63,780 bases of DNA from an uncultured Pseudomonadota bacterium (lineage in GTDB: Bacteria > Pseudomonadota > Gammaproteobacteria > Burkholderiales > CAIKXV01): NCBI GenBank assembly GCA_903831455.1, contig CAIKXV010000037.1, forward strand, positions 1 through 63,780. Reading direction: 5' to 3'. The translations under genes and the position numbers were made by a program. Position 1 is the stretch's first letter. The number at the start of each line of letters is the position of its first letter. The notes beneath the pieces are model-generated. The model worked only from the letters and a program-made list of their open reading frames with translations. It searched no databases and was not told where the DNA came from. Positions 10,242 through 19,188 of the stretch are shown piece after piece.

Positions 10242-11771
10242 GTGGACTTTAGCATACGCACCGGCAGCCCCGACAAACTGCGCACGGGCTGCGTGGTGGC
10301 CGGCATATTCGCGGCGCGGCGCCCCTCCGCCGCGGCCCAGGCCATCGATCGCGCCACCGGCGGCCTGATCGGCGACATCCTCAAGCGCGGCGACTTCGAG
10401 GGCCGACCGGGCAGCACGCTGATGCTGGCGAGGGTCAGCGGGACCCCCTTCGAGCGGGTACTGCTCGTGGGGCTCGGCGCCGAGGCGGACCTGAACGAAC
10501 AGCGCTTCCGCGAAGCGGTGCGCGCAGCCGTGCTCGCGCTGCGCGATGCCGGGGCGCGCGACGCCCTGGTGTGCCTGCCCGACACGCCGCCGGCCGGACG
10601 CGACATGCCGTGGGCCATCAAGCAGACGGCGATCGTCGCGCTCGATACCCTGTACCGATTCGACCGGATGAAAAGCGCGCCCGACCGCGCCACGCTCCCG
10701 CTGCGCAGCCTCGCGCTTCGCGTCGGCTCGCGCGAGGCGGCTGCCGCGGGCGCCGCGCTCGAGCAGGCAGTGGCCATCGGCCAGGGGATGGCGCTTGCCC
10801 GCGACCTTGGCAACCTTCCGCCCAACGTCTGCACGCCCTCCCACCTCGCCACGGAAGCGGCCGCACTCGCCCGCGCGCATCGGCTGGGCCTCGAAGTGCT
10901 CGACCAGAGGGACATGCAGCGGCTGGGGATGGGCGCCTTGCTGGCCGTGGCGCGCGGGAGCCGGCAGCCGCCACGCCTGATCAGCCTGACCTACCGCGGC
11001 GCGGGGCGCCGCGACGCGCCGGTGGTGCTGATCGGAAAGGGCATCACCTTCGATACCGGGGGCATCTCGCTCAAGCCCGCGGCCGAGATGGACGAGATGA
11101 AGTTCGACATGTGCGGCGCGGCCGGCGTGCTCGGGGCAATCAAGGCCGCGTCCCTGATGCGCCTGCCGCTCAACGTGGTCGCCATGGTGCCGGCCACCGA
11201 GAACATGCCGGGCGGCAACGCGACCCGGCCCGGCGACATCGTGACCACGCTCTCCGGCCAGACGGTGGAGATCCTCAACACCGACGCCGAGGGGCGCCTG
11301 ATCCTCTGCGACGCGATGACCTACGCGGAGCGGCTCAAGCCCGCGGCGGTCATCGACGTGGCCACCCTCACGGGTGCCTGCGTGATCGCGCTCGGCCACG
11401 TGGCCTCCGGTCTCTGGTCCAACGACGACGCGCTTGCGCGGGAGGTGCTCGACGCCGGCCAGCGCGCCTGGGACCGCGCCTGGCAGTTGCCGCTGTGGGA
11501 TGACTACCAGGAGCAGCTGCGCAGCAATTTCGCGGACTTCGCCAACATCGGGGGGCGCCCGGCCGGCAGCATCACGGCCGCCTGCTACCTGTCACGCTTT
11601 GCGCGCAAGTACCCGTGGGCGCACCTGGACATCGCCGGCGTTGCCTGGCGCAGTGGCCGCGAGAAGGGCGCGACCGGCCGGCCCGTTCCACTGCTGGCCG
11701 AACTGCTGATCGCCCGGGCCGGCGCGGGCGTCGGCGCCAGTGCCGGCAGCACGCGACGTCCGCGCCGATGA
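10242..11771 (+). CDS. pepA: leucyl aminopeptidase (M17)
   Basis: Cytosolic dimetal aminopeptidase that releases N-terminal residues; in some bacteria PepA also binds DNA. The 509-residue protein has an N-terminal macrodomain-like region (1-165) and a C-terminal catalytic domain. Metal and catalytic motifs are present: GKGITFDTGGISLK near 265-278 and the M17 signature NTDAEGRLIL near 346-355. GTG start at 10242 follows an AGGA site. The stop overlaps the holC ATG by 4 bp, the widespread pepA-holC-valS arrangement. Confidence 0.96.
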   Translation: MDFSIRTGSPDKLRTGCVVAGIFAARRPSAAAQAIDRATGGLIGDILKRGDFEGRPGSTLMLARVSGTPFERVLLVGLGAEADLNEQRFREAVRAAVLALRDAGARDALVCLPDTPPAGRDMPWAIKQTAIVALDTLYRFDRMKSAPDRATLPLRSLALRVGSREAAAAGAALEQAVAIGQGMALARDLGNLPPNVCTPSHLATEAAALARAHRLGLEVLDQRDMQRLGMGALLAVARGSRQPPRLISLTYRGAGRRDAPVVLIGKGITFDTGGISLKPAAEMDEMKFDMCGAAGVLGAIKAASLMRLPLNVVAMVPATENMPGGNATRPGDIVTTLSGQTVEILNTDAEGRLILCDAMTYAERLKPAAVIDVATLTGACVIALGHVASGLWSNDDALAREVLDAGQRAWDRAWQLPLWDDYQEQLRSNFADFANIGGRPAGSITAACYLSRFARKYPWAHLDIAGVAWRSGREKGATGRPVPLLAELLIARAGAGVGASAGSTRRPRR

Positions 11772-12250
11772 CCCGGGTCGACTTCTACGTGAACGTGCCG
11801 GACCGGGCCGCATTCGCCTGCACGATCGCGGGCAAGGCGGTCGCGGCGGGCAACCGGGCGCTGGTGCTCACTGCCGATGCGAACGAGACCGTGCGGGTGG
11901 ACCGCATGATGTGGTGCCAGCCCGCACTCGCATTCGTGCCCCATGTGCGGGCGCACCATCGACTCGCGCCCGAGACGCCGGTGATCGTCGATCACGTGAC
12001 CGACCCGCTCCCGGTCGACGAACTGCTGGTCAACCTCACCGACGAGGTGCCGGGTCCGTTCGCGCGCTTTGCCCGCCTGATCGAGATCGTGTCCACGGAC
12101 GAGTCCGACCGCCAGCGCGCGCGGCTGCGCTGGCGCCACTACAGCGAACGGGGCTATCCGCTGCAGAGCCACGACATGGCCGTCCACGCGGCCGCCACCC
12201 CGCGCGCGCGCCGCGCAGCCTCGCGCCCGGTCGACGACCCATCGCGATGA
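11768..12250 (+). CDS. holC: DNA polymerase III chi subunit
   Basis: Clamp-loader accessory subunit that contacts single-strand binding protein and psi. The 160-residue product opens MTRVDFYVNVPDRAAFACTI. It has the chi-fold landmarks KAVAAGNRALVLTAD, MWCQPALAFVPH and PVIVDHVTDPLPVDELLVNL. The C-terminal 20 residues are Arg/Ala-rich and extend beyond the usual end. It is coupled to pepA by an ATGA overlap at its start and to the next gene by another at its stop. Confidence 0.93.
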   Translation: MTRVDFYVNVPDRAAFACTIAGKAVAAGNRALVLTADANETVRVDRMMWCQPALAFVPHVRAHHRLAPETPVIVDHVTDPLPVDELLVNLTDEVPGPFARFARLIEIVSTDESDRQRARLRWRHYSERGYPLQSHDMAVHAAATPRARRAASRPVDDPSR

Positions 12251-12810
12251 GCTCGGGCAACGACGATCCGCTCTCCGCCGGGGATCGGGGGCCGGTCCTC
12301 GACAAGCTCGAGGCGCTGCTGGCCCGGCAGCGCACGTCCACCGGCGCGCCGCCCGCCCGGCTCCCGCCCTCCCCCGCGCATCCGGCTGACACGCCAGCGG
12401 CGCGCGAAGGCGATGCGATACCGCTGCTGAGCGAGCCGGTGGGCGTATCCGGGGCGACGCTGGGCAACCTGCCGGCGGACGGCGTACCCACGCTCACCGA
12501 AACACTGTCCGAACGCACCCCGGGCTCGCCGGCGCAGGGCAACGGCGCGCCGACGCTGCCGCCTGCGAGCCGCGAATCCCTGCGGGCCGCACTGCTGGCA
12601 CGCCTGCCACCGGACCTGGAACGGCAGGTTCGGGAGCGTGCCCTCGCCGAGCTGAACCGGGTGACCGAGGAGCACGCGCGCACCCTCGCGCTCCTGCGAC
12701 AGCGGCAGGCCACCCAGTTGCAGTTGCGGGTGCACGAGGCGATCGACCGCGCGATCGACGAGGCCATCGACCGCGCGCTGCTGGGCTCACGCCCCTCGCG
12801 CGGGCCCTGA
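12247..12810 (+). CDS. hypothetical protein between holC and valS
   Basis: A 187-residue protein beginning [20 protein letters not shown]. Residues about 30-120 are Pro/Ala-rich and probably disordered. The last third is helical and charged ([19 protein letters not shown]) and closes with a heptad-like repeat of the unit A-I-D-x ([17 protein letters not shown]), suggesting coiled-coil or oligomer contact. It overlaps holC by 4 bp. Burkholderiales often carry a poorly conserved gene in this slot; I cannot name its function. No signal peptide or membrane helix is evident. Confidence 0.7.
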   Translation: MSSGNDDPLSAGDRGPVLDKLEALLARQRTSTGAPPARLPPSPAHPADTPAAREGDAIPLLSEPVGVSGATLGNLPADGVPTLTETLSERTPGSPAQGNGAPTLPPASRESLRAALLARLPPDLERQVRERALAELNRVTEEHARTLALLRQRQATQLQLRVHEAIDRAIDEAIDRALLGSRPSRGP

Positions 12811-12862
12811 GCCGCGGCCACCGACCGGGCCGTTCCGCGCACCCGTCCGCCGACCGCCCGCC

Positions 12863-12868
12863 TATAAT
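12863..12868 (+). promoter_or_regulatory. perfect TATAAT -10 element ahead of valS
   Basis: TATAAT sits 35 bp before the valS ATG, predicting a start near 12875. No recognisable -35 hexamer is at 16-18 bp spacing, so support rests on the consensus -10 and its placement. Confidence 0.4.
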
Positions 12869-12902
12869 CGCGCCCCGCCGAGTCTCCCCGACGAGCCCCA
12901 CG

Positions 12903-15743
12903 ATGGAACTGCCCAAGAGCTTCGAACCCGGACCGATCGAGTCGCGCTGGGGACCCGAATGGGAGCGCCGGGGTCTCTTCGAGGCCGGGCTGGAGGCCTC
13001 CCGCCCCGCCTTCTGCATCCAGCTGCCCCCGCCCAACGTGACGGGCATCCTCCACATGGGGCACGCATTCAACCAGACGATCATGGATGCGCTGACCCGC
13101 CACCATCGCATGCGCGGGTACAACACGCTCTGGCTGCCCGGCACGGACCACGCGGGCATCGCCACCCAGATCGTGGTCGAGCGGCAACTCGAGTCGGAGG
13201 GACGCAGCCGGGCCGAACTCGGCCGCGAGGCCTTCATCGACCGGGTCTGGCAGTGGAAGCAGTACTCGGGCGGCACCATCATCGAGCAGATGAAGCGGCT
13301 CGGGGCCTCGGCCGACTACCGGCGCGAGTACTTCACGATGGACGAGTCGCTCTCGAAGGTGGTGGTGGACACCTTCGTGCGCCTGTACGAGCAGGGCCTG
13401 GTCTATCGCGGCAAGCGCCTCGTCAACTGGGATCCGAAGCTCGGCACCGCGGTCTCCGACCTCGAAGTCGAGAGCGAGGAGGAAGAAGGCCGGATCTGGG
13501 AGATCCGCTATCCGCTCGCCGACGGCGACGGCTCGCTCGTGGTGGCCACGACCCGACCGGAAACCCTGCTGGGGGATGTCGCGGTCGCCGTCCACCCCGA
13601 TGACGAGCGCTATCGCCAGTGGGTCGGCCGCTCGGTGCGCCTGCCGCTGACCGGGCGCGAGATTCCGGTCATCGCCGACGAGTACGTCGACCCGGCGTTC
13701 GGCACCGGCTGCGTGAAGATCACGCCCGCCCACGACTTCAACGACTTCCAGGTCGGCGAGCGCCACGGGCTCACGCCGCTGGGCGTGCTCACCCTGGACG
13801 CCCGGATCAACGACCACGCGCCGGAGAAGTATCGCGGCCTCGACCGCTACGCCGCTCGCCGCGCCGTGCTGGCCGACCTGCGGGAGGCCGGGCTGCTGGT
13901 CGCCGAGAAGCCGCACCGCATGATGGTGCCGCGTTGCGCGCGCACCGGCGAGGTCGTCGAGCCGATGCTCACCGACCAGTGGTTCGTGGCCATGCGCAAG
14001 CCCGCGCCGGAGGGCACCCGCCATCCGGGACGCTCGATCAGCGAGGTGGCCCTGGGCGCGGTACGCGAAGGAAACGTGCGCTTCTTCCCCGAGAACTGGA
14101 CCGGCACGTACAACCAGTGGCTGGAGAACATCCAGGACTGGTGCATCTCGCGCCAGCTCTGGTGGGGTCACCAGATCCCCGCGTGGTACGACCGCCAGGG
14201 CAACGTCTACGTCGCGCGCAGCGAAGAGGAAGCACTCGCCCGCGCCCGTGCCGCAGGCATCGACGGCCCGCTCGGACGCGACCCGGACGTGCTCGATACC
14301 TGGTACTCGTCGGCGCTGGTGTGCTTCTCCACGCTCGGCTGGCCCCAGGCTGCCGAACTGGACGCGCCTGCCGACGCGCGCCGGCCCTACGACCTCTACC
14401 TGCCCTCCTCGGTGCTGGTCACCGGCTACGAGATCATCTTCTTCTGGGTCGCCCGCATGGTGATGATGACGCTGCACTTCACCGGCCGGGTGCCTTTCCG
14501 CGACGTGTACATCCACGGCATCGTGCGCGACGCGGAGGGGCGCAAGATGTCGAAGTCCGAGGGCAACACCATCGATCCGGTCGACCTGATCGAGGGCATC
14601 GCGCTCGAGCCGCTGCTCGAGAAGCGCACCACCGGACTGCGTCGCCCCGAGACCGCACCCCAGGTGGCCGCACGCACCCGCAAGGAGTTCCCCAAGGGCA
14701 TCCCGGCCTACGGCTCGGATGCCCTGCGCTTCACGATGGCCGCCTACGCGACGCTGGGGCGCAACGTCAATTTCGACTTCAAGCGCTGCGAGGGCTATCG
14801 CAATTTCTGCAACAAGCTCTGGAACGCCACGCGGTTCGTGCTGATGAACACCGAAGGGCAGGACTGCGGCCTCGACGAATCGCGGCCGGTCACCCTGTCG
14901 GAGGCCGACCGGTGGATCGTCGGCGAACTCCAGCGCACCGAGGCGGAGGCTGCGCGGGGATTCGCGGACTACCGCCTCGACAACGTGGCGGCCGCGCTCT
15001 ACCGCTTCATCTGGGACGAGTACTGCGACTGGTACCTGGAACTGGCCAAGGTACAACTGCAGCAGGCGGACGAGGCCGCGGCGCGCGGCACCCGCCGCAC
15101 GCTGCTGCGCGTACTGGAGGCGGCACTGCGCCTCGCGCATCCGCTGATCCCGTTCATCACCGAGGAACTGTGGCAGGTGGTGTCGGTGGCCGCCGGCCGT
15201 CGCCGGGAGGGCGAACAGGCCAGCATCATGACCCAGCCCTATCCGCAGGCGGACCTCGCGCGCGTGGACGCCGCCGCCGATGCGGCCATCGCGCGGCTCA
15301 AGGCTCTGGTCGAGGCGTGCCGCAAGTTGCGCGGCGAACTCGGCCTGTCGCCCGCCCAGCGCGTGCCGCTGGTCGCCGCGGGCGATGCCGACGGCAGCGT
15401 TGCCCGGCACGCCCCGTACCTGCAGGCCCTCGCCCGCCTGTCGCGCGTGGACAGCCGCGCCGACGAATCCCCCGGCGAAGCCGATGCCGACGCGCCGGTC
15501 GCGGTCGTCGGCACCACCCGCCTCACGCTGGTCGTGGAAATCGACCGGGAGGCCGAACGCCAGCGACTGGCGCGCGAGGTCGCGCGCCTCGAGGGGGAGA
15601 TCGCGCGAGCCCGCGCGAAGCTCGAGAACGAGAACTTCGTGTCGCGTGCCCCGGCCGCGGTCCTCGACCAGGAGCGCCGGCGGCTCGCCGACTTCAGCGC
15701 CACGCTGGAGAAGGTGGCCGCCCAGCTCGCGCGCCTGCAGTGA
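12903..15743 (+). CDS. valS: valyl-tRNA synthetase
   Basis: Charges tRNA-Val. The 946-residue class Ia enzyme carries the HIGH signature as LHMGH (residues 50-54), the editing CP1 domain (about 200-350, with [19 protein letters not shown]), the KMSKS loop at about 548-552 ([14 protein letters not shown]), an anticodon-binding domain and a C-terminal coiled-coil arm ([19 protein letters not shown]). Full length for the family. Confidence 0.98.
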   Translation: MELPKSFEPGPIESRWGPEWERRGLFEAGLEASRPAFCIQLPPPNVTGILHMGHAFNQTIMDALTRHHRMRGYNTLWLPGTDHAGIATQIVVERQLESEGRSRAELGREAFIDRVWQWKQYSGGTIIEQMKRLGASADYRREYFTMDESLSKVVVDTFVRLYEQGLVYRGKRLVNWDPKLGTAVSDLEVESEEEEGRIWEIRYPLADGDGSLVVATTRPETLLGDVAVAVHPDDERYRQWVGRSVRLPLTGREIPVIADEYVDPAFGTGCVKITPAHDFNDFQVGERHGLTPLGVLTLDARINDHAPEKYRGLDRYAARRAVLADLREAGLLVAEKPHRMMVPRCARTGEVVEPMLTDQWFVAMRKPAPEGTRHPGRSISEVALGAVREGNVRFFPENWTGTYNQWLENIQDWCISRQLWWGHQIPAWYDRQGNVYVARSEEEALARARAAGIDGPLGRDPDVLDTWYSSALVCFSTLGWPQAAELDAPADARRPYDLYLPSSVLVTGYEIIFFWVARMVMMTLHFTGRVPFRDVYIHGIVRDAEGRKMSKSEGNTIDPVDLIEGIALEPLLEKRTTGLRRPETAPQVAARTRKEFPKGIPAYGSDALRFTMAAYATLGRNVNFDFKRCEGYRNFCNKLWNATRFVLMNTEGQDCGLDESRPVTLSEADRWIVGELQRTEAEAARGFADYRLDNVAAALYRFIWDEYCDWYLELAKVQLQQADEAAARGTRRTLLRVLEAALRLAHPLIPFITEELWQVVSVAAGRRREGEQASIMTQPYPQADLARVDAAADAAIARLKALVEACRKLRGELGLSPAQRVPLVAAGDADGSVARHAPYLQALARLSRVDSRADESPGEADADAPVAVVGTTRLTLVVEIDREAERQRLAREVARLEGEIARARAKLENENFVSRAPAAVLDQERRRLADFSATLEKVAAQLARLQ

Positions 15744-15825
15744 CCGCGGCGCGCGCGCCCCGCCAGTCCGGGCGCGCCGCCGACCGGCCCTCCGGGTTCG
15801 CCCGTGTCCGTGCGGGGCACACCCC

Positions 15826-17064
15826 GTGATCCGCGGTTTCGGAGCGCTGGCGCACCGCAACTTCAGGCTGTTCTTCTACGGACAGAGCCTCGCGCTGGTC
15901 GGCACCTGGATCCAGACCACCGCGATGAGCTGGCTCGTCTACCGGCTGTCGGGCTCGGCCTTCCTGCTGGGCCTGACCGGATTCGCGGCCCAGATCCCGA
16001 TGCTGGTGGCCTCGCCGTTCACCGGCGTCATCGCCGACCGCTTCGACCGCAGGCGGCTGCTCGCCGCGATGCAGTGGCTGCTGCTGCTGCATGCCGCGAC
16101 GCTCGCCCTCCTGGCCTGGCACGACCTGCTGGAGGCCTGGCACATCACGATCGCCGCCCTCCTGATGGGCACGGCCATGGCCGCCGAGACCTCTGCCCGC
16201 CAGTCGTACGTGCCGGCGCTGGTCGAGGACCGCGCGGACCTTCCCAGCGCGCTGGCCCTGGGCGCCTTCCTTCAGAACGCCGGGCGGATGATCGGCCCGA
16301 CCATCGCCGGATTCCTGATCCACGCCGCCAGCGAGGCGGGCTGCTTTCTCGCCAACGCACTGTCCAAGCTCGGCGTGCTGGGCTCGCTGTCGGCCATCGA
16401 CGCGCCGCGCCCGCGCCGGGCCTCGACGGCCCGCTCGGTGCGGGCCGAACTGCTCGAGGCCTTCCGCTACCAGCGCAGCCTCACCCCGGTACGCGTACTG
16501 ATGAAGCACATCGCCGTGTTCAGCTTCGTGGTCACCCCCTACTCGGTGCTGCTTCCGATCTACGCCGCCGAGGTGTTCGGGGGCGGCGCGGCCACCCTCG
16601 GCCTGCTGATGGGGGCAGCCGGCATGGGCGGGGTCTGCGGCGGCGCCGTTCTCGCCTGGCGCAACCGCGTCGGGGGACTGGTCACCCTGAACCAGCGCGC
16701 CACGGCGGCGTGCGGGGTCGCGCTGCTGGGCTTCGCATGGAACACCCAGTTCTGGGCGGCGCTCGCGCTGCTGTTCGTCGTGGGCGCGGCGGTGATCGTG
16801 GTGGTCACCTCCACCTCCACCGTCACCCAGATGGTGGTCGACGAGGACAAGCGCGCACGCGTGATGTCCTTCTACACGATGTCCTTCCTGGGCGTGATGC
16901 CGCTGGGCGCGCTCTGTGCCGGCACCGCCGCCGAGGCCTTTGGCGTGCAGGCGGTCGTCTGCACGGGAGGCGCCGTGTGCGTGCTCGCTTCGATCGCGCT
17001 GCTGCGTCGGCTGCCCGAACTGCGCGACCACCTCCGCCCGCTCTACGACCGCCTCGGCCTGTAG
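15826..17064 (+). CDS. MFS transporter, EntS-like (MFS_3)
   Basis: A 412-residue membrane protein with about 12 hydrophobic helices. Conserved segments are MFS motif A after helix 2 (GVIADRFDRRRLL), LGAFLQNAGRMIGPTIAGFL in the fifth-helix area, and RGRVMSFYTMSF-like KRARVMSFYTMSFLGVMPLG in the second half. This pattern is typical of the EntS/MFS_3 exporter family; the substrate cannot be told. The GTG at 15826 gives the start (M)IRGFGALAHRNFRLFF, which matches the family. It lies 82 bp after valS and ends 7 bp before a convergent gene. Confidence 0.88.
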   Translation: MIRGFGALAHRNFRLFFYGQSLALVGTWIQTTAMSWLVYRLSGSAFLLGLTGFAAQIPMLVASPFTGVIADRFDRRRLLAAMQWLLLLHAATLALLAWHDLLEAWHITIAALLMGTAMAAETSARQSYVPALVEDRADLPSALALGAFLQNAGRMIGPTIAGFLIHAASEAGCFLANALSKLGVLGSLSAIDAPRPRRASTARSVRAELLEAFRYQRSLTPVRVLMKHIAVFSFVVTPYSVLLPIYAAEVFGGGAATLGLLMGAAGMGGVCGGAVLAWRNRVGGLVTLNQRATAACGVALLGFAWNTQFWAALALLFVVGAAVIVVVTSTSTVTQMVVDEDKRARVMSFYTMSFLGVMPLGALCAGTAAEAFGVQAVVCTGGAVCVLASIALLRRLPELRDHLRPLYDRLGL

Positions 17065-17071
17065 CGACCGA

Positions 17072-18163
17072 TCAGTCCCGGTAACCCCACACCCGGTCGA
17101 GATCGAAGTGATGGCGCAGCGGGTCGAAGGCAACGTAGCTGCGGATGCCCGTGGCCAGCCGCGACGGGTCGCGCGGCGCGGGCAGGGGATGCACCTCGCC
17201 ATCGGCCGTGACCACCGCCATCAGCGAAATGGCGCCGCCGGGAGGATTCCGGGTCACGACCGCGACTTCGCCATTGGCCAGTCGCACCAGCGTTCCGGGC
17301 GGATGCCCGCCCATCGATCGGGTCAGGATGCCGGCGAGCAGGGGATCGAAGCCGCGGCGACGGCCGAGCAGGATGTCGTTGGCGGCCGTGGCCGGCAGGC
17401 GCGGCGGGCGGTACAGGCGCTCGGCCACCGTGGCGCAGTACACGTCGGCCAGTCCGACCAACCTCGCGGCGAGTCCCACGGCCGATCCCGGCTTTCCCTG
17501 CGGATAGCCGCTGCCGTCGAGCCGCTCATGATGGTCGGCCACCGCCTCGAGCCAGTGTGCGTCCAGGACTCCCCGCGCCTGCAGCCATGCCGCCGAGCGG
17601 TGGGGATGGCTCGTGATCTCGGCCCGCTCGGCGTCGGTTGGCGCTTCGCGCACCGCGAACAGCCGATCCTGCAGCAACTGCATCGACACGTTCATGGTGA
17701 GCGCCGCGGCGACCACGCTGCGCTGCTCCGCCGCGTCGAGCGGCAACTGCCGGCCGACCAGTTCGCAGACCACGGCGACCGCCATCGCATGCCGGATCGA
17801 ATAGGGCGCCTCGCGATCCAGTGCCGCCCACCCCAGGCTGGCGTCGGGGTCCGCGGCCACGGAACCGGCGATCCCGGCCACGATCGCCTCCACCTCGGCG
17901 CCCACGGCCGTCCCCTCGGGCGCCGTCGCCAGCGCCCCGAGCGCCCGGGCGAGTTCGTGCAGCCGCTCGAACGGCGACGGCACGCCCGCGGCCACCAGTT
18001 CGTCCGCCCGGGCATACAGCGGGCGCGAACGCAGCCGGGCCAGCATCCCGGCATCGATCACCGGCGAGCCCTTCGCCATCAGCAGCACGCCGTGGCGGTC
18101 GAAGACATCCCACGGCAACGCCTTGCCGACGAGATCGGGGCCGAGCTGGATCGGACGCAGCAT
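17072..18163 (-). CDS. HD-GYP-like protein with degenerate HD motif
   Basis: A 363-residue cytosolic protein resembling c-di-GMP phosphodiesterases. The GYP half is recognisable: HPHRSAAWL (186-194) and HHERLDGSGYPQG (211-223). The position of the catalytic HD pair is occupied by ALTMNVSM (154-161), so a metal-ligating His-Asp is missing. About 110 residues precede the HD domain and 120 follow it (VRLANGEVAVVTRNPPGG, a small beta domain). Catalysis may be lost or altered; a binding or regulatory role is possible. A GGGAG site precedes the ATG. Confidence 0.82.
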   Translation of the reverse strand: MLRPIQLGPDLVGKALPWDVFDRHGVLLMAKGSPVIDAGMLARLRSRPLYARADELVAAGVPSPFERLHELARALGALATAPEGTAVGAEVEAIVAGIAGSVAADPDASLGWAALDREAPYSIRHAMAVAVVCELVGRQLPLDAAEQRSVVAAALTMNVSMQLLQDRLFAVREAPTDAERAEITSHPHRSAAWLQARGVLDAHWLEAVADHHERLDGSGYPQGKPGSAVGLAARLVGLADVYCATVAERLYRPPRLPATAANDILLGRRRGFDPLLAGILTRSMGGHPPGTLVRLANGEVAVVTRNPPGGAISLMAVVTADGEVHPLPAPRDPSRLATGIRSYVAFDPLRHHFDLDRVWGYRD

Positions 18164-18337
18164 GGTGGACTCCCGCGCGCACGGGACTCGTTATCCTGTG
18201 CGTGTTATCGGCCAACCCCGCGGTATCTTCAGCGTGATCGCCCCATCGCGCGCGCCCCGCCCGGACGGCATCCGCGCCGCTGGCGCCGCGATCCCCGGCC
18301 TGCCCGGAAACGGCCCCATCGCCACCGAACCCCGACC

Positions 18338-18571
18338 GTGTCCACCCCACCTGCGCCCCGACCCGAATCCCGCCCCCCATCCCCGTCCGAGCCCGCGCGG
18401 CCCGAGGCGGGTGCCCGGCCCGATCGCGGCCCCGAACCCCAGCCGCCGGAGCCCCCGCCTCCCGGCTCCTGCTGCGGCCGCGGCTGCTCGCCCTGCATCA
18501 TGGAGCACCACGAGATGGCGCTGGAGGCCTGGCGCGAACGACACGCGCGCTGGGTGGCCGCCGGACCCTGA
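18338..18571 (+). CDS. small oxidoreductase-like domain protein, Cys-rich
   Basis: A 77-residue protein from GTG 18338. The first 42 residues are Pro/Arg-rich and probably disordered. The C-terminal half has the oxidoreductase-like signature PPPPGSCCGRGCSPCIMEHH followed by LEAWRERHARW, matching the CC-x2-GC-x2-C pattern of the Oxidored-like family (PF09791). In betaproteobacteria such proteins are short and uncharacterised; the four cysteines may bind metal or an Fe-S cluster. The start is uncertain because the N-terminus is low complexity. Confidence 0.7.
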   Translation: MSTPPAPRPESRPPSPSEPARPEAGARPDRGPEPQPPEPPPPGSCCGRGCSPCIMEHHEMALEAWRERHARWVAAGP

Positions 18572-18595
18572 GCCCCCCGTCGCGAGGGCGGAGGG

Positions 18596-18823
18596 CTACT
18601 GCTTGCGCAGGAGGAACACGTACTCCCCGCCGGTCTCGGCGGACTGCAGCAGGGCGTGGCCCGTCTGGCGCGAGAACGCCTGGAAGTCGCGCATCGCGCC
18701 GGGATCGGTGGCGACCACGCGCAGCACCTGGCCGGAGACGAGTTCGTTGAGCGCCTTCTTCGTGCGCAGGATGGGGAGCGGGCAGTTCAGGCCACGGGTA
18801 TCGATTTCGCGGTCGTAGTCCAT
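18596..18823 (-). CDS. tusA: TusA-family sulfurtransferase
   Basis: A 75-residue protein of the SirA/TusA fold, starting MDYDREIDTRGLNCPLPILR. It has the single persulfide-carrying cysteine in the CPLP motif (residues 14-17) and the helix-strand pattern ending EYVFLLRKQ. TusA proteins relay sulfur for tRNA thiolation, molybdenum cofactor or sulfur oxidation. The nearby moaC and soxYZ make cofactor or sulfur-oxidation roles plausible, but the sequence does not decide. A GGAGA ribosome site precedes the ATG. Confidence 0.92.
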   Translation of the reverse strand: MDYDREIDTRGLNCPLPILRTKKALNELVSGQVLRVVATDPGAMRDFQAFSRQTGHALLQSAETGGEYVFLLRKQ

Positions 18824-19188
18824 GCCGGGCGTCTCCAGTCGTACGGCGCCCGGTGGGGCCGGGCCGCCGCGATTCCCGGATTCTAGAGCAGCTCGATGCT
18901 CCTGCGGGTCGGCGCGTGGCGCGCCCCGGCGTCCCGTCTCCGCGCGGCGCCTGCCGCCCCCGAAATCCCCGAACCGGTCTCGACCCGCCCCCGAACCGCC
19001 CTCGCCGCGCGCAATGACGCGCCGCGATCCGAGGCGAACGACGGTCGCAGGCCGACGCTGCCGGGTCGCCGGTCGCGCCTTGCCCGAAGGCGGCGGCGAC
19101 CGGTCTCGCCGAGGCCGCTGCGCCCGAGCGTGCGGGCCGCGGACGCGAAGGGCTCGCGCGCGGCTCCGGGCGAGCCTCCGCGCCCGGC
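18824..19188. other. 365-bp GC-rich intergenic region tusA/M48 protease
   Basis: No credible gene on either strand. A TAGAAT -10-like hexamer on the minus strand (18885-18880) lies about 57 bp before the tusA ATG without a matching -35. The rest is Arg/Ala/Pro-coding-like GC-rich sequence with no terminator that I can support. Confidence 0.5.

Noticed and set aside
12036-15860. A 1274-codon open frame on the minus strand across holC-valS
   Set aside because: It is antisense to valS and holC, which have full motif support. Its translation is Arg/Ala/Gly/His-rich without family features, as expected of shadow frames in very GC-rich DNA.
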